From positions 434,001 to 498,000 of the forward strand of contig CBDCFM010000018.1 in assembly GCA_965216035.1 (NCBI GenBank): 64,000 nt of DNA. Reading direction: 5' to 3'. Under the pieces are notes generated by a model that saw only the letters and a program-made list of their open reading frames with translations, searched no databases and was not told the origin of the DNA. The translations under genes were made by a program, and so were the position numbers. Positions within the stretch are counted from its first letter, which is position 1, and each line of letters starts with the position of its first letter. This document shows, piece by piece, positions 38,458 to 47,240 of this stretch. The stretch comes from G963664115 sp965216035. GTDB taxonomy: Bacteria; Acidobacteriota; Terriglobia; 20CM-2-55-15.

Positions 38458-39060
38458 ATGGCCGATCCGACAGGGTACGAAGAAACACCTACTGCGGAAC
38501 TTCAAGAAAAGCTAGCGAAGGCTATACGCGACTACCAGGTACTTTGCAAGCGTGTTCCACCTGCGCCAATCCCCAGAGGACGGATGAGCCGGAGGCGGCT
38601 TCCCATTCCCTCGTTAGGGCCGCAAGAGAGGAAACGACAGCACACAGACATCGAAAAAATGACCGTCGAGCTTAGCCGCCGTGGTGAATTGGGTGAAGAA
38701 GAGATCCCGATGGAAAACCGTCATGAAACCACGATGACCTTGGAAAATGAGTCGGCGTTCCAAGGGCAAAGAATCGAACCGGGCGAAGCAACTCCCTCTC
38801 CTGCATTCAAGCATTCCGAGGACTATATCTCTATCACCTTCAACGACCAAACTTTTACGCTGACCTCGCGTCAAGCGCAAGTAGTCCAAATCCTCCACGA
38901 AGCACACAAGAATGAGCTACCGGATGTCGGGCAGCACCATATCCTCGAAAAACTCGGCAGTCAGAGCAGCAGACTGAGGGATACTTTCAAGAGATCCGAC
39001 CTCTGGGGCACCTTGATCGTTCAAGGCAAGAAGAGTGGCACCTACCGCTTGAACCTCTAA
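38458..39060 (+). CDS. Hypothetical protein with C-terminal winged-helix-like domain
   Basis: About 200 residues from the ATG at 38458, preceded by GGGAAGG. The N-terminal half is basic and low in order (LQEKLAKAIRDYQVL; IPRGRMSRRRLPIP). The C-terminal ~75 residues (FTLTSRQAQVVQILHEAHKN, ILEKLGSQSSRLRDTFK, TLIVQGKKSGTYRLNL) look like a winged helix. It is the first gene of the replication/integration module and may be a regulator or replication accessory. Not recognised by family. Confidence 0.6.
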   Translation: MADPTGYEETPTAELQEKLAKAIRDYQVLCKRVPPAPIPRGRMSRRRLPIPSLGPQERKRQHTDIEKMTVELSRRGELGEEEIPMENRHETTMTLENESAFQGQRIEPGEATPSPAFKHSEDYISITFNDQTFTLTSRQAQVVQILHEAHKNELPDVGQHHILEKLGSQSSRLRDTFKRSDLWGTLIVQGKKSGTYRLNL

Positions 39061-39204
39061 GCCCCTCCAAAGGCAGTCCCCCTCGGCCGGGGCGCTCGAA
39101 AGACCCACTAGGCGCTCGAAAGACCCACTTTTGCTAACCAGTCTGTCCCCCCTTGCTCTGCGATGATGTGTCCGTGTGCAGAAGATTTCATTTGGAGGTA
39201 GAAC

Positions 39205-39462
39205 ATGCAGTTGATTTCGTTACAAGAGGCCGCGCAAACGTTGGGGCCCGTGAGCCAAAGTCTACTACGGAAGGCCATCGCGGACGGGCGGCTGAGGCGT
39301 GGGATGTCCCAATCGGACCTCGCCGAGCAGACATGGATCAAGGACTACCGGCTCTCTCTAATCGATTGCGGACGGGTTGAGCCGAGTGAGGAGGAGCGTC
39401 GCCTGCTGTCGTTTGCGTTTGGCTTGACCGAGGAGACTCTGGAGCACAGCTCGGACAGATGA
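39205..39462 (+). CDS. Small HTH protein
   Basis: 85 residues. The first half (ISLQEAAQTLGPVSQSLLRK AIADG) resembles a MerR/excisionase-type HTH. The second (MSQSDLAEQTWIKDYRLSLI DCGRVEPSEEE) resembles the XRE fold, including the typical Asp/Gly-Arg-Val turn. Preceded by TGGAGG at 39192-39197 with 7-nt spacing. Probably a regulator of the mobile element. Confidence 0.65.
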   Translation: MQLISLQEAAQTLGPVSQSLLRKAIADGRLRRGMSQSDLAEQTWIKDYRLSLIDCGRVEPSEEERRLLSFAFGLTEETLEHSSDR

Positions 39463-39954
39463 CCGAAAGGAAGAAGCGGCCAGACCTGGCATTACCCCGG
39501 ATCAGCCTCTGGAAGATCAAAGCTCTTATGGCAACCATTCTAACACCAGTTTCACCTTGCCCGTCTAGCTGCCAGACAGCTTCGCTCGAATGAACGCCAC
39601 CTTCGATCTGGCATGCAGCCTGACGCAGGCAGGCGTGTCTGTGATCCCTATCCTGCCCGATGGATCGAAACGGCCTGCGGTCAAATGGAAACCGTTCCAG
39701 GAGCGCATCGCCACCGAAGAGGAACTCCGCGAGATGTTCACAGGCGAGGGTGGCCTTGCAGCCATCGCAGGCAGGGTCTCGGGCGAATTGGAGTGCCTGG
39801 ATTTCGAGGCTAGGAGTCTGTCTGAGTAACCGGATCTGACAACATCCGAGGGCACCAGGTCCGTGTTGGAACCTTGCGAATTGTTCCACGGATCCGTGTT
39901 TATCTGCACGCTGGCGGTTGGTCATTAAGACGACAGGCACGGGGCTACTGTGAA

Positions 39955-41226
39955 CTACCCTGTAACGGCGGCCAGCTTCAGAATATTGTGCGCCGTGCAG
40001 AGGAGACTCCATTCTCCTGCCACCTGAGACTTCCCGCGGAGAAGGAACTGCCGGAAGCCCCGTGCGTGTTTGATCTGCCCGAAGACGGGTTCGACGGTGT
40101 GTTTTCGCAACCGGTATCGGGAGCGAAAGCCGCCTTGTCGCAATCGTCGGTACATTTGCTGTCCGTGTTCGGTCAGTTTGCGGGCAGCGGTTCCCGGGGA
40201 CGCCTCTCCATGTTTCAGTTTTCCGGGTGCCACATAGCCGCGGATGTGTCGGCGCGCGAGTTCTTTCAGATTATCGTCGGAGAAGTATCCCGCATCAGCC
40301 GATAGTTCTCGTGCCTGACGCCCGTTGTTGTCCCGGATCTGTTTCAGAATCGGTTTCAATTCCTGTGAATCGCTGGCATTGTTGGTGAGACTCTGAGCCA
40401 CAATGATTTGGCTCTCGGCGTCGACCGCAGCTTGCGCGTTATAGGCTTGCACAAAGCCATCCGTTCCTTTCATGATCTCGCTGTCCGGATCGGTAAAGTT
40501 CTTCTGCGCCTTCTCCTTTGGCATGCCCGGCGGGGTCTTGGGTTTCCTCCCACCGCGGTATTTCGGTGGTGGCTTTTGCTCCTCTTCTGCCTTGGCTTCA
40601 GCCTCGAGCTCGGCTTTGGCTTGCCGTATTTTCTCCAGCCGCTTCTTCTTGTCCGCCACCCAGTCGGGTAGTTCATCGCCTCGTCGGTCCGGGCCGTACT
40701 GCTCGTCTTCCTTCCGATCGATGGCTTTCGCTTTTTCGAACCACTCGTCGATTTGTTGGCTCCATTCCCGTTCGACCTTCTTCATCCGCCCGTAACTCAT
40801 CGCCTTATGCTTTGATGCATTGGCTCGGATCTTCGTCCCGTCCAGAGACACGTGGCCCATCCGCACCATCCCGGCTTTCCGGCACAACCGCAGGACCTGA
40901 TCGAATAACCCCTTCAGCCCCTCCAGATGCCGTTTCCGAAAGTCATTTACCGTCCGGAAATCCGGCGCGTTCGTCCCCACGATCGCCATGAAATCCACCC
41001 GTTCCCGACACGCCTGCGCGATCCGTCGGGACGAATACACTCCCTGGCAGTAGCTGTAAAGCACCAGCGCGCTCATCATCCCCGGATGATAGGGCGGATA
41101 TCCCCGCTCCTCTTGATAGCAGCTCAGAATCGCACGCAGATCCAGCTCTTCCATCACCAGGTTGCGTACGAAGTGCGCCAGGTGTCCTTCCGGCACCCAG
41201 TCCTTCACGTGTGCAGGAAATAGCAT
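39955..41226 (-). CDS. IS1182-family transposase, 5' region duplicated
   Basis: 423 residues from an internal ATG (MLFPAHVKDWVPEGHLAHF). The DUF772-like N-terminal domain, the DDE core (GHVSLDGTKIRANASKHKAM; TDPDSEIMKGTDGFVQAYNA; LSADAGYFSDDN) and the C-terminal signature (HTVEPVFGQIKHARGFRQFL) are present. The natural first 13 residues (MAKTFREWDLDQG) are encoded, but the upstream ATG was lost by a one-base deletion near 41262. An intact start occurs only in the second, outer copy at 41536, which leads into a disrupted frame. Activity is doubtful. Confidence 0.85.
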   Translation of the reverse strand: MLFPAHVKDWVPEGHLAHFVRNLVMEELDLRAILSCYQEERGYPPYHPGMMSALVLYSYCQGVYSSRRIAQACRERVDFMAIVGTNAPDFRTVNDFRKRHLEGLKGLFDQVLRLCRKAGMVRMGHVSLDGTKIRANASKHKAMSYGRMKKVEREWSQQIDEWFEKAKAIDRKEDEQYGPDRRGDELPDWVADKKKRLEKIRQAKAELEAEAKAEEEQKPPPKYRGGRKPKTPPGMPKEKAQKNFTDPDSEIMKGTDGFVQAYNAQAAVDAESQIIVAQSLTNNASDSQELKPILKQIRDNNGRQARELSADAGYFSDDNLKELARRHIRGYVAPGKLKHGEASPGTAARKLTEHGQQMYRRLRQGGFRSRYRLRKHTVEPVFGQIKHARGFRQFLLRGKSQVAGEWSLLCTAHNILKLAAVTG

Positions 41227-41545
41227 CCCCTGGTCCAGGTCCCATTCGCGAAATGTCTTAGCCTGGCTCAGTCAAGCTTGTACTTGGGAACTCGGCACCA
41301 GCGCGCGTTGAACTTTTTCAAGAATATCGGAAGCCGTTGCGCATCATCCCCGGATGATAGGAAAGCGGATATCCCCGCTCCTCTTGATAGCAGCTCAGAA
41401 TCGCACGCAGATCCAGCTCTTCCATCACCAGGTTGCGTACGAAGTGCGCCAGGTGTCCTTCCGGCACCCAGTCCTTCACGTGTGCAGGAAATAGCATCCC
41501 CTGGTCCAGGTCCCATTCGCGAAATGTCTTAGCCATGGCTCAGTC
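41074..41545. repeat. Direct duplication of 200 bp within IS1182
   Basis: 41074-41273 and 41342-41545 are near-identical; the outer copy has 3 extra bases after GATAGG and one extra A in the start codon. They are separated by 68 bp of unrelated sequence (41274-41341). The duplicated part is the 5' end of the transposase gene. Confidence 0.9.
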
Positions 41546-43588
41546 TTGCCCACATCAACGTCAACTTCGGTCCACTTGGGATTACTCGGACAGACTCCTA
41601 GCGCACCCTTCTCGCAATGGGAGGTCCTGGTTCAGGAGAGCGACCCGGACTTGCTGAAGCGCGTCGTTCTAGTGGACACGCCGTCGGGCGGTGCCCACGT
41701 CATCTACCGGTGTCCCGAGATTGCGGGAAGCCAGAAGCTGGCGATGCGCTGGGAGGAGGGAGAACAGAAAGCGAAGGTTTTGATCGAGACGCGGGGAGAG
41801 GGAGCCTACTTCCTGTTCCCCGGCAGCCCGAACAATTGCCACGAAACGGGTAAGCCCTACGTGCTTCGGCGCGGCAGCCTGACCGACATTCCGGTCATCA
41901 CTGCGGAAGAACGCGCCTTGCTGAGCGCCTCCGCTCGATCCTTCAACGAATACGTTCGACGCGAGCGGACTTGTCGCGGCTTGACAGGACACACGAACGA
42001 TGGAGACCGTCCTGGGGACGACTTCAACCGGCGCGGCGATGTCTTGTCGCTGTTGACGGCACATGATTGGGTTGTTGCGGGCCAGCGAGACGAGGTGACG
42101 CTCCTGCGGCGGCCTGGGAAGGAATCTGGCGTTTCCGCTACATACAACTTTGGCGGCTCGCGACTCTTATACAACTTCTCGACTAATGGCCATCCCTTCG
42201 AGCACGACCGTGCCTACGCCCCGTTTGCCGTTTATGCGCTTCTGAAGCACGAGGCTGACTTCAAGGCCGCTGCGCGGGAGCTCGCCCGGCGGGGTTACGG
42301 CGAGGGACCCGGGGACGGTAGTGATTGGGATAGGGGACACGAAGGGTCAGAACCGCGCGTCTGGTCTCTTTATGACCTTGCAGAGTCGGGCGAATGGCCT
42401 GCCGAGCCGCAGTCTTGGGTCGTTGATAGTCTGATTCCCAAGGGTGGCATCGGTTTCCTAAGCGGAGCACCCAAAGACGGGAAGAGTCTCCTATCCCTTG
42501 ATCTGATGATCCATATTGCCCATGGGCGCCCCTGGCTCGGACGGTTTCCGACAAAAATCAGCCAGGTGCTTTACGTTGCGCGGGAAGATCCCATTCGAAG
42601 GCTCAAAGAAAGAATAGGCGAGATAAATGCCAGCTACGGGTATGGCCCGATACCTCGAGATCGTGTCCACTTCCTCATCCGGGAACGCTTTCACCTGAAT
42701 GACATATCCCATATTGCCTGGCTGTATGAGCAGACTCGGACACACGAATTTGATTTCGTAGTTCTCGACGTGCTGAACCGGATGATTCCGGGCCTCGATG
42801 AAAACAACGCGAAGGACATCGCTGAGATGGTGAGCATACTGGAGAAGCTGAACCGCGAACTGAAGGTGACGATACTGAACATCGACCACACCCGGAAACC
42901 ATTGACCGGGAAGGGTTCAGGGCGAGAAAGGCAGGAGCCGAATCCATTCGATCTCAAGGGCTCAGTTGCCAAGTACGGTGCTGCAGATTTCATGCTGTGT
43001 CTCGGACGGACCTCTGAGGAGGGCCGACTTCAGCTCTACGCGGAGAATAAGGACACGGACGAGCGCCCGCGCTTCTTGATCGACGTGTCGCCGAAAGCTT
43101 CCGGTCAGCCAAAATTTGCCTATGCGGGTAGCGTCGACAAGCTGGTCGGTGGCAACAAGGCCATGGGGGAGGCAAACCGACGGAAGGTGCTCGAAGCCAT
43201 GTCTTCATCATGGGAACCTGCCACGGTGATCGCAGGTCGCGCAGGAATGACGGCTCGGACGGTCCAGCGGCACCTGAATACCCTCCTTGCCACCAGCCTC
43301 GTCGATCGGGTCGGCGAAACCCGCGATACCAAGTGGCGTCGATCTTCGGACGCTGGCGAAGAGCATGTGTCCGAATAGGAGCTTGCGGGCGCAAGTGACT
43401 AAGGCACTGGGAGTGAGTTCGGCTAGATGCCGCTTGTCCGAACTGGCAGGCGACCCAAGAGAAGAGGGGCCTCATCCATGGAGGCCCTCTCTTCGCGGGA
43501 ATTCAGACAGACAGGCAGTTCCCTATATAGGTGTCTGAACCATTTGTCCGAACTGAATCAACGAATGGACTGAGGAGGGAGACAGTCG

Positions 43589-43765
43589 ATGGATCTGAAC
43601 CAAAGCAGCACAGACTCAGATTGTGGCCCCGATTGGGACCATCGCATCAGCAGCACCGCCGGGAGTTTGAGCACCTGTTTCTCTACATTGGTCCCTCAGA
43701 AAACTGGACGAGAGAGTGATCGACGTTTGAGGGCCATGAGGTCGATAAGGACGACGCTTAGGTGA
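43589..43765 (+). CDS. Small ORF coupled to the excisionase-like gene
   Basis: 58 codons from ATG 43589, after GAGGAGGGA (43572-43580). The stop overlaps the next start as TGATG, a common translational coupling arrangement. The product (MDLNQSSTDSDCGPDWDHRI ...) is polar and basic at its end and matches no family I know. The coupling is the main support. Confidence 0.45.
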   Translation: MDLNQSSTDSDCGPDWDHRISSTAGSLSTCFSTLVPQKTGRESDRRLRAMRSIRTTLR

Positions 43766-44022
43766 TGGAGCGACTCCTTACAGTTCACGAGGTTGCGGAG
43801 CGGCTTCAAGTGAAGCCGTCCTGGGTCTACGCAAATGCCGAGTCTATCGGAGGCTTAAAAGTGGGCAAGTACTGGCGTTTTTCGTGGAATCGAGTAATGC
43901 AGCGGCTAGAGCGGGAAAGCGAGTCGTTAGGTTCCCAAACCAACGACCGATCTCAAGGCGTTGATAATGAGCGCCTTCAAAATGGCGAGGAACAAGAAGG
44001 GAACAGTTTCTGTATTAATTAG
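43765..44022 (+). CDS. Excisionase-like HTH protein (MerR/HTH_17 type)
   Basis: 85 residues. LLTVHEVAERLQVKPSWVYA followed by GLKVGKYWRFSWNRVMQRLE is the standard helix_turn_helix/excisionase pattern. Position upstream of the integrase suggests a recombination directionality factor or a regulator. A GTG one codon earlier is also possible. It overlaps the preceding small ORF stop by one base. Confidence 0.8.
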   Translation: MERLLTVHEVAERLQVKPSWVYANAESIGGLKVGKYWRFSWNRVMQRLERESESLGSQTNDRSQGVDNERLQNGEEQEGNSFCIN

Positions 44023-44050
44023 CTTCATTAGCGTATATACAATAAGCCTG

Positions 44051-44251
44051 ATGGCAAGACCTCCCAAACCAGAACATCTGAGACGAAGCAAGATGCTGCC
44101 AATCCGCTTCACAGTGGCCGAATATCAGGCACTGAAGAGTGGAGCAAAGCGGCTCGACGTTACCGTGTCGGAGGTTCTGCGTGAAGGAGCTGTGCTATTC
44201 CTGAAGACGAAAGGCAAAGACGGGTCACGACAAAAGGAGAAAAGCTTATGA
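44051..44251 (+). CDS. Ribbon-helix-helix protein (MobC/CopG-like)
   Basis: 66 residues from ATG 44051 (ARPPKPEHLRRSKMLPIRFT then EYQALKSGAKRLDVTVSEVL). The RPPKPE...LPIRFT strand and two helices are typical of small RHH DNA-binding proteins and of the N-terminus of relaxosome accessory proteins. Its stop overlaps the integrase start as ATGA, so the two are translationally coupled. An earlier in-frame ATG at 43961 would add a hydrophobic extension and is less likely. Confidence 0.75.
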   Translation: MARPPKPEHLRRSKMLPIRFTVAEYQALKSGAKRLDVTVSEVLREGAVLFLKTKGKDGSRQKEKSL

Positions 44252-45396
44252 CTCGTCAATCTGACCAAAAGGGTTGGGTGTCGAAGGCCATCCGAACAAA
44301 GCGTGGCGTTGCTTACAAGATTCGCTGGCGCATTCGGGGGGCTGAAGGCAAGTGGAAGCATAAGTCCGAGACACTGTACGGCTTGTCTGGCAAGATGGAA
44401 GCCCGTAGGGAACTGAGAAAACGCCTCGACGACTCATCGCCGGGGACGCCGCTTTCTGAAATCACCCTGCGGGAGTTCATGGATGATCAATGGCGACCTT
44501 ACCTCGATAGAAAGAGAATGAAGCCTTCGACGATTGAAGGCTACGAATGCATCTTGAACAAACACACTCTGCCGGTGCTAGGAGACTATCGACTTCAACA
44601 GATATCTCCAGTGCACGTTGAGCAGTTCGTTCAATCAATCGAGTCTGGGATGTTCCCACGGACCCTTAGAAACGTTTTGATGGTGCTATCTGGAATGTTT
44701 TCTTTAGCGGTTGATAAGGATCTGATCCAGAGGTCGCCGATTAGGGCCAGTCACAAGCCTGACGTCCCGGACTTTGAGAAGGAAGTTTGGACCGCCGAGC
44801 AGGTGAAGACGATCATCGACAACGTCCCTAAGAACTATCGGGCCTTGTTTGTGACTGTTGCTTTTTCAGGTGTTAGGCTCGGTGAGTTGCTGGCTCTGCA
44901 GTGGCGTCACGTGGATTTTGAACATCGGACATTGCAGATTGACCAGAGCTTGTGGCACGGGCAGATTGTTCCACCGAAAACTAAGGAGAGTAAGCGGACG
45001 ATACCGTTTGGTGACGCCCTCGCGGCCAATCTGAACGGACATCTGAAGAACTCTGCGTTTATCGGTCAACAGGACTTTGTTTTGTGCAAGGCAGACGGTT
45101 CAACCCTGAATCCCGACGTATTGCGGAAGAATGTTCTGTATCCGACACTGGATCGGGCCGGTATTCCGCGTAGCTCTCGTGCTTCTGGATTCCATGCTTT
45201 CAGACACTCAGCAGCCAGTCTGGTGAACAAACACACTGGCAATCTAAAGTTGGCTCAACGGCTATTAGGTCACGCTGATATTGCGACGACTGCAGACACG
45301 TACACACACACGTGGACTGAGGATGAACGTGGTGCGGCGATGGCCATTGAAAAAGCAGTTTTGGGAGAATCTGTTCCCAATGTTCCCCAAAACTAG
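44248..45396 (+). CDS. int: Tyrosine recombinase/integrase
   Basis: 382 residues. An AP2-like arm-binding N-terminus (VSKAIRTKRGVAYKIRWRIR), a SAM-like core-binding domain (TLREFMDDQWRPYLDRKRMK) and a catalytic domain with Arg in GVRLGELLALQW, HAFRH (His-x-x-Arg), LGHADIATTADTYTH with the second His and the nucleophilic Tyr. It is a complete phage/ICE-type integrase 85 bp from the tRNA-derived repeat and points toward it, the usual layout for elements integrating at tRNA 3' ends. Confidence 0.95.
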   Translation: MTRQSDQKGWVSKAIRTKRGVAYKIRWRIRGAEGKWKHKSETLYGLSGKMEARRELRKRLDDSSPGTPLSEITLREFMDDQWRPYLDRKRMKPSTIEGYECILNKHTLPVLGDYRLQQISPVHVEQFVQSIESGMFPRTLRNVLMVLSGMFSLAVDKDLIQRSPIRASHKPDVPDFEKEVWTAEQVKTIIDNVPKNYRALFVTVAFSGVRLGELLALQWRHVDFEHRTLQIDQSLWHGQIVPPKTKESKRTIPFGDALAANLNGHLKNSAFIGQQDFVLCKADGSTLNPDVLRKNVLYPTLDRAGIPRSSRASGFHAFRHSAASLVNKHTGNLKLAQRLLGHADIATTADTYTHTWTEDERGAAMAIEKAVLGESVPNVPQN

Positions 45397-45408
45397 GAAT
45401 GGGGAACA
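45371..45408. repeat. CTGTTCCC-type repeats near the right att site
   Basis: CTGTTCCC (45371-45378), TGTTCCCC (45381-45388) and the inverted GGGGAACA (45401-45408). They overlap the integrase stop and lie 74-111 bp inside the right att repeat, mirroring 2954-2996. Candidate arm-type integrase sites. Confidence 0.5.
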
Positions 45409-45452
45409 ATACGCGGGACTTGGGTGACAGACGTGATCCTCGTAAGGCACTG

Positions 45453-45480
45453 AAAAGGGGCCGCTTAGTAGCGACCCCTT
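45453..45480 (-). terminator. Terminator after tRNA-Arg(CCG)
   Basis: GGGGcCGC/GCgaCCCC hairpin with a run of A on its left side (T on the minus strand), directly 3' of the tRNA. It differs in sequence from the one at 2799-2822, as expected if the element brought its own 3' flank. Confidence 0.6.
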
Positions 45481-45481
45481 C

Positions 45482-45526
45482 ATACGCCCGACAGGATTCG
45501 AACCTGTGACCTCTGGTTCCGGAGAC
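45482..45526 (-). repeat. att repeat within tRNA-Arg(CCG)
   Basis: The 45-bp partner of 2828-2872, forming the 3' part of the intact tRNA gene. It marks the right end of the putative integrated element. Confidence 0.9.
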
Positions 45527-45556
45527 CAGCACTCTATCCAGCTGAGCTACGGGCGC
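45483..45556 (-). tRNA. tRNA-Arg (anticodon CCG)
   Basis: 74 nt without encoded CCA. The acceptor arm GCGCCCG pairs with CGGGCGT, the D arm is GCTC...GAG, the anticodon loop CTCCGGA sits on a CTGGT/ACCAG stem and the T arm is CAGGTTCGAATCCTG. The gene is intact; its 3' 45 nt belong to the att repeat. Confidence 0.95.
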
Positions 45557-45700
45557 GGACAGCTTCAGTCTAGGGACTGGGGAAACTTGCGTCAAGGCGA
45601 TCCCGCAGCTCTCGAAGCCAGAGCTTTGTCGACGATTTCCGTAGGGCCGCAGTCGAATCAGAACCAGGATGGCATGGTTAAACGATGCCGGAAGGACGTG

Positions 45701-47086
45701 GAGTTATAACCGAATCTGGTGTTTGAGGGATTGAAGAAAAGCGGCGTATCTGGTTGATTTGTTGTTTACGAGACTTCAAAGCAACCAAAGGAGATACGCC
45801 ACTATGAGTAAGAGTATCGTTATTGAACTGGAAGATCGAGAAGCGATTGCAGACCCAGTGACCGACCTGCTACGAGCCGAGGCGCAAGAGCTGATCCAAC
45901 GCGCTGTGGAAGCCGAACTGTCCGAACTGCTATCCCAGCACGGCGATCGGCGAACCGAGACGGGGAAGGCTGGAGTGGTGCGCAACGGTTATCTGCCTGA
46001 ACGCGAGCTGCAGACTGGCCTGGGTCCGGTAACGGTGCAAATCCCGAAGGTGCGCGCCAAGATGGGCGAAGCTGTGACGTTCCGCTCGGCCCTGGTACCC
46101 CCCTACATTCGGAAGACGCAGTCGATGGAAGCCGCCGTGCCGTGGTTGTATTTGAAAGGCGTCTCCAGCGGCGAGATGGGTGACGCCCTGAAAGTTCTTG
46201 TCGGTCCGAAGGCGCAGGGCTTGTCAGCGAGCACGGTATCGCGCTTGAAACGGGTCTGGGCTGAAGAGTACCGCATCGGGTGCGACCAGCGTTTGGACGC
46301 CGACCGCTGGGTCTATGTCTGGGCCGACGGTATCTACAGCGGACTTCGAGCTGAACAAACCAAGTTGTGTGCGTTGGTCGTAATCGGCGTGAATGAACGC
46401 GGAGAGAAGCGTTTTCTGGCGATCGAAGACGGTGTACGGGAATCGACACAGAGTTGGCGTGAGGTCTTGTTGAAGCTGAAGTCCCGAGGGATGAATATTC
46501 CGAAGTTGGCCATCGGTGACGGGGCGATGGGGTTCTGGGCCGCACTGGAGGAAATCTATCCCGAGACACACCAACAACGCTGCTGGATGCACAAGACCAT
46601 GAATGTGCTCAACTGCTTACCCAAGTCGGTCCAGGCGAAAGCGAAACAGGCACTGCACGCGATCTGGAAGGCTGAGACACACGCAGATGCCGAGAAGGCA
46701 TTCGATCTGTTCATTGAAACCTATGAGCCGAAGTATCCGAAAGCCACTGTCTGCCTGCAGAAAGACAGAGAAGAACTGCTGGCCTTTTACGGCTTTCCGG
46801 CCAAGCACTGGCAGAGCATCCGAACGACTAATCCCATTGAATCGACCTTTGCCACCATTCGACACCGAACCAAGCGATCCAGAGGCTGCCTGACACGGCA
46901 TGGAATGCTGCACATGATGTTCAAGCTGGGTCAGTGCGCTGAGAAGAACTGGCGACGATTACGAGGATTCGATGATCTGGTCAAGGTGATTACTGGAGTG
47001 AAATTTAACGATGGAATCGAAGTGACAAAGCTCGATCAGACCGCCGCTTGAATCAATCTCCTAAACACCACTTTTGACAATAACTC
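45701..47086 (+). mobile_element. IS256 type A element, complete
   Basis: 1386 bp. The inverted repeats both start GAGTTAT and share TGGTGTTT and GATTGA. The perfect 9-bp target duplication AAGGACGTG lies at 45692-45700 and 47087-47095. It inserted just outside the integrated element, between tRNA-Arg and arginase. Confidence 0.97.
45804..47051 (+). CDS. IS256/Mutator-family transposase (type A)
   Basis: 415 residues from ATG 45804 after AAAGGAG. Motifs: YVWADGIYSGLRAEQ (first Asp), LAIGDGAMGFWAAL (second Asp), QQRCWMHKTMNVLNCLP and RTTNPIESTFATIRHRTKRS with the Glu. Complete, ending in DQTAA. A second, slightly different copy begins at 62948. Confidence 0.95.
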   Translation: MSKSIVIELEDREAIADPVTDLLRAEAQELIQRAVEAELSELLSQHGDRRTETGKAGVVRNGYLPERELQTGLGPVTVQIPKVRAKMGEAVTFRSALVPPYIRKTQSMEAAVPWLYLKGVSSGEMGDALKVLVGPKAQGLSASTVSRLKRVWAEEYRIGCDQRLDADRWVYVWADGIYSGLRAEQTKLCALVVIGVNERGEKRFLAIEDGVRESTQSWREVLLKLKSRGMNIPKLAIGDGAMGFWAALEEIYPETHQQRCWMHKTMNVLNCLPKSVQAKAKQALHAIWKAETHADAEKAFDLFIETYEPKYPKATVCLQKDREELLAFYGFPAKHWQSIRTTNPIESTFATIRHRTKRSRGCLTRHGMLHMMFKLGQCAEKNWRRLRGFDDLVKVITGVKFNDGIEVTKLDQTAA

Positions 47087-47240
47087 AAGGACGTGTATGC
47101 GTGGACGGATATGCAGGGCGATCTCGCAGCCGGCGATGAGCGTGGAAACAGCCCTGAGCCCGCGATCGGAAACGGTATTCGGTATGGTTAGACGCGAAAC
47201 ATCCACGACGCATACAGCATCCCAAACGATCGATTGTCCC

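Larger units (their letters stand above)
39814..41597 (-). mobile_element. IS1182-family element with internal duplication
   Basis: 1784 bp. The ends GAGTCTGTCTGAGTAACC and (complement) GAGTCTGTCCGAGTAATCC form the inverted repeat. A palindromic 4-bp CTAG duplication lies at 39810-39813 and 41598-41601, as typical of IS1182. Its 5' transposase region occurs twice (see repeat). Confidence 0.94.
39590..43378 (+). pseudogene. Primase-polymerase/RecA-like helicase gene, split by IS1182
   Basis: The N-terminal piece (39590-39813) is a prim-pol start (FDLACSLTQAGVSVIPILPD, KRPAVKWKPFQ, GELECLDFE). The rest (41602-43378) continues PFSQWEVLVQESDP, THVIYRCPEI-like GGAHVIYRCPE, ETRGEGAYFLFPGSP, then a RepA-like ATPase with Walker A GAPKDGKS and Walker B FDFVVLDVLN, and a C-terminal winged helix (GRAGMTARTVQRHLNTLLA). 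Removing IS1182 and one CTAG copy restores LDFEASAPFSQW without a break. Such proteins start and drive replication of integrative elements. The downstream 610-codon frame may still yield the ATPase part. Confidence 0.9.
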
